From an uncultured Cloacibacillus sp. (GTDB taxonomy: Bacteria > Synergistota > Synergistia > Synergistales > Synergistaceae): 7,849 bases of DNA. Below, piece after piece: positions 5,904 through 7,849 of the stretch. The DNA lies in contig CAKSWL010000087.1 in the NCBI GenBank assembly GCA_934511335.1, positions 1-7,849 on the forward strand. Direction: 5' to 3'. The notes beneath the pieces are model-generated. The model saw nothing but the letters and a program-made list of their open reading frames with translations. It had not been told where the DNA came from and did not search any database. Each line of letters starts with the position of its first letter. Positions within the stretch are counted from its first letter, which is position 1. Position numbers and translations under genes: made by a program.

Positions 5904-6774
5904 ATATATCATAAGAGACGGGTGGCGGCTCATATGGCGCCATTTAGGCATGAGCCTGCTCACGATATTCACCGCGATGGCCGTGTTTTTCGTGATCGGA
6001 GCTACGATGCTCTTTATCCTTAACATCAGAAACGTGATCGGCACGATGGAAAACCAGCTCTCGATACAGGCCTACATGAAACCCGATACTGATTTGACGG
6101 CCGCCGCGAAAAACATAAAGGCGATGCGCAACGTGAGGAGCGTCAAAATAATCACCAAAGAGGCCGCGCTTGAGCGGCTGCGCGCCCGCCTTGGCAATCA
6201 GGCCAACGCGGTGACGCTGCTTGGCGCAAATCCTCTGCCGGCGAGTATCGAGGTACGGGTGAGCCGCGCCTCTGAAGTCTCGGATACCGCGCGGATGCTG
6301 ATGGCGGTCCCCGAGGTGGAGGATATCGTCTACGCGGGACACATCGCCGAAAAACTCACGCGCCTGTCGAGCTTTGTCGAGAGTTTTTCCATGGTGATGC
6401 TCATCGTCGCTCTCACGGCCAGCGGAGTCGTGCTCTTCAATACGATCAGGATCGCGGTCTACTCCCGCGCCTCGGAGATAGAGGTGATGATGAAGGTTGG
6501 CGCGACCTCGACATACGTCGCCTTTCCCTTTGTCATCCAGGGATTCATCCTCGGACTGACGGGGGCGCTCGTTGCCTCCGCGGCGCTGGGATATTCCTAT
6601 TTCCGCGCGGTGGGCTGCCTGAAAGAGATGCTGCCCTTCCTGACCTTTATCGAATCGCCGCGCCTTCTGGCGAAGCTCAGCCTCGTCCTCATCTGCTGCG
6701 GGACTGTGGTAAGCCTCCTTGCCAGCCTCATCGCGGTGGAGAAATTTATCAGGAAGGCGGCCAAGCCGCTTTAG
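5890..6774 (+). CDS. ftsX: Cell division permease-like protein FtsX
   Basis: FtsX is the membrane half of FtsEX; its extracytoplasmic loop binds and activates a coiled-coil murein hydrolase or hydrolase activator. The product has 294 residues in the expected layout. There is a short cytoplasmic N-terminus with a WRLIWRHLG stretch and TM1 near 21-44. An extracytoplasmic domain (about 45-160) carries the family motif NPLPASIEV (114-122). TM2 lies near 167-190, a cytoplasmic loop holds EIEVMMKVGAT (196-206), TM3 is near 212-237 and TM4 near 261-283. The start at 5890 has AAGGAGG at 5872-5878, 11 nt upstream, inside the end of ftsE. The next gene, 19 bp downstream, encodes a coiled-coil M23 protein, the expected partner. 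Confidence 0.95.
   Translation: MSRVKYIIRDGWRLIWRHLGMSLLTIFTAMAVFFVIGATMLFILNIRNVIGTMENQLSIQAYMKPDTDLTAAAKNIKAMRNVRSVKIITKEAALERLRARLGNQANAVTLLGANPLPASIEVRVSRASEVSDTARMLMAVPEVEDIVYAGHIAEKLTRLSSFVESFSMVMLIVALTASGVVLFNTIRIAVYSRASEIEVMMKVGATSTYVAFPFVIQGFILGLTGALVASAALGYSYFRAVGCLKEMLPFLTFIESPRLLAKLSLVLICCGTVVSLLASLIAVEKFIRKAAKPL
6754..6772 (+). other. Small hairpin across the ftsX stop codon
   Basis: AAGGCGGC (6754-6761) and GCCGCTTT (6765-6772) can pair over a CAA loop, with seven Watson-Crick pairs and one G-T wobble. Only three T residues follow the stem, ending in the TAG stop, so it is not a convincing intrinsic terminator. It could slow transcription or shape the mRNA before the 19-bp gap to the M23 gene, or it could be a coincidence of GC-rich coding sequence. 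Confidence 0.25.
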
Positions 6775-6793
6775 CAGCGCCGCGGTGATGTAA

Positions 6794-7849
6794 ATGGGCG
6801 TCTATGCGAAAAAAAACCGGCTGATCGCGCTTTTATCTGTGGCGGCGCTGCTTTGCGCGCCGCTCCCCGCCTTCGCCGCGACGAAGACGGCGGCTCAGAT
6901 CGAGGCGGAAATCAAGCAGCAGGAGCGGGAATTCCAGAAAATACAGAGTCAGATGTCGAAGGTAAACCGAAACATCAAAGAGAAACAGCGTCAGGAGAAG
7001 AACGTCACGCAGCAGATCGGCGTCCTGAGCCAGAAGATCACGGTGACCCAGCAGAAGGTCAACATCGTGAGCCTCAAGATGAGAAAGGTACAGAACAATA
7101 TATTCGTGCTGGCGAATAATATAAAAGAGGCGAATAAAAATATCAGCGCGGCGCAGGAGATCCTCAAAAAACGGCTGATAAATATCTACAAATACGGCGG
7201 CGTCGCCGAGTTCAACCTTCTGCTCTCCTCGCAGGGCGCGGAGGATGCACTCGCCAACTCCTACCTGCTTGGAAAGATTGCGGAGCAGGACCAAAAGCTC
7301 ATCAATGACCTTGTCGAGCAGAAAAGGCGGCTGACGATGACCCAGGAGGAGCTGCGCAAGGAGCACCTGCGTCTCAAAGGCCAGAACAACGAGCTGAAGC
7401 AGCAGAACAAAGAGCTGAAGAGCGCCGCCGACGAGCGCAACGCGCTGCTCGCCAAAGTACGCAAGGATAAAAAGCTCTTCATGGCCGAGCAGGCCGAACT
7501 GCTGCGTGCTTCGCAGGAGATGCAGGCGGCGATCAAGAAGCTGCTCGCCGAGAAGAAGCGCCTGCGCGACGAAGCGAACCAGAAACAGGGAAAGACCGTC
7601 AGGCCGACGCCGAATTACTATAAAGGCGGACGGCTTGCGTGGCCCGTGCAGGGAACGATCTCCAGCCAGTTTGGAACGCGCGTGCACCCGGTCTTTAAAA
7701 CGAAGATCACTCATACGGGGCTCGACATAAGCGCTCCGAAGGGTACGCCCGTGAAGGCCGCGGATTCTGGAGAGGTCCTCTACACGGGGTGGATGCGCGG
7801 CTACGGCCAGGTTGTAATAATCGACCACGGCGGCGACCTCACCACCGTA
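6794..7849 (+). CDS. Secreted coiled-coil M23 (LytM-type) murein hydrolase, likely FtsEX partner (3' end cut by window)
   Basis: The frame is open for 352 codons from ATG 6794 to the window edge without a stop. An in-frame TAA at 6791-6793 makes 6794 the earliest start, with a weak GGTGA at 6784-6788. Residues 1-28 are a signal peptide (Lys6, Lys7, Arg9, hydrophobic core 10-22, cleavage near AFA-A at 28). About 34-265 is long, Gln/Lys/Glu-rich coiled coil. It is broken near 127-173 by a less polar segment (RLINIYKYGG, EFNLLLSSQG, GKIAEQDQKL) typical of FtsX-binding PcsB/CwlO/EnvC-type proteins. The M23 domain begins near 280 (RLAWPVQGTISSQFGTR) and shows the first two zinc ligands His307 and Asp311 in HTGLD, then GYGQVVIIDHGG. 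The catalytic YAHL and HxH motifs would follow beyond the window. Keeping His307/Asp311 suggests an active endopeptidase rather than a catalytically dead activator like E. coli EnvC. Its position right after ftsEX supports the partnership. Confidence 0.93.
   Translation, partial: MGVYAKKNRLIALLSVAALLCAPLPAFAATKTAAQIEAEIKQQEREFQKIQSQMSKVNRNIKEKQRQEKNVTQQIGVLSQKITVTQQKVNIVSLKMRKVQNNIFVLANNIKEANKNISAAQEILKKRLINIYKYGGVAEFNLLLSSQGAEDALANSYLLGKIAEQDQKLINDLVEQKRRLTMTQEELRKEHLRLKGQNNELKQQNKELKSAADERNALLAKVRKDKKLFMAEQAELLRASQEMQAAIKKLLAEKKRLRDEANQKQGKTVRPTPNYYKGGRLAWPVQGTISSQFGTRVHPVFKTKITHTGLDISAPKGTPVKAADSGEVLYTGWMRGYGQVVIIDHGGDLTTV

Noticed and set aside
4914..6044. 376-codon minus-strand open frame across the transketolase C-like gene, ftsE and ftsX
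   Set aside because: It crosses three clear plus-strand genes, two with intact signature motifs, and its translation shows no domain.
6766..6785. Possible alternative pairing of CCGC (6766-6769) with GCGG (6782-6785) hiding the M23 ribosome site
   Set aside because: Only four base pairs over a 12-nt loop; too weak to claim as a switch.
6788..6793. ATG-TAA minimal open frame just before the M23 start
   Set aside because: A start-stop pair can act in regulation, but nothing beyond its presence supports it; the TAA serves mainly to fix the M23 start at 6794.
6833..7828. 331-codon minus-strand open frame at the right end
   Set aside because: It is the shadow of the plus-strand coiled-coil M23 gene, which carries a signal peptide, coiled coil and HTGLD motif. 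The Leu-rich translation is the antisense of Glu/Lys/Gln codons.
1..7849. Signs of mobile elements, CRISPR, tRNA/rRNA or phage genes
   Set aside because: Nothing was found. Composition looks uniform and the genes are tightly packed in one direction.

Overview
This window is one continuous plus-strand gene cluster with almost no non-coding sequence. The largest gap between genes is 20 bp, and five of the seven junctions are overlaps or gaps under 10 bp. The DNA is GC-rich (roughly 60% by eye). The gene set and order (a dTTP/UTP-type Maf, a DUF5693-type membrane protein, CsaB, a split transketolase-like pair, FtsE, FtsX, and a coiled-coil M23 protein) best fit a diderm anaerobe of the Synergistota, for example the Cloacibacillus/Synergistes group. 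That placement comes from remembered gene order and protein flavour, not from a search.

Layout. Bases 1-509 hold the 3' part of maf. Bases 502-2409 encode a polytopic membrane protein resembling DUF5693. Bases 2430-3446 encode CsaB, a polysaccharide pyruvyl transferase with a TTG start. Bases 3439-4263 and 4253-5200 encode two proteins matching the N-terminal and the middle plus C-terminal parts of transketolase. Bases 5208-5903 and 5890-6774 encode the FtsE ATPase and FtsX permease. From 6794 to the window end runs a secreted coiled-coil/M23 protein, cut before its last catalytic motifs; it is a partial gene with no stop in the window.

How the genes may work together. CsaB-type enzymes put ketal-linked pyruvate on cell-wall polymers that SLH-domain proteins bind, and DUF5693 proteins often sit next to csaB. 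FtsEX with a coiled-coil M23 partner is a classic module for controlled peptidoglycan cleavage. The cluster therefore looks like an envelope-building and division operon.

The most unusual element is the transketolase-like pair in the middle. Both proteins keep the recognisable family backbone. However, the residues that bind thiamine diphosphate and Mg2+ and carry out catalysis (GHPG His, SKGH His, GSLGQG, GDG...N, the IAEQNM Glu, the GEDG...H His) appear to be replaced throughout. I read them as a candidate two-subunit pseudo-transketolase co-opted into an envelope operon. The alignment behind this was made by eye against remembered family consensus, so it needs a profile alignment to confirm. 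No RNA genes, mobile elements, CRISPR arrays, convincing promoters or convincing terminators were seen.
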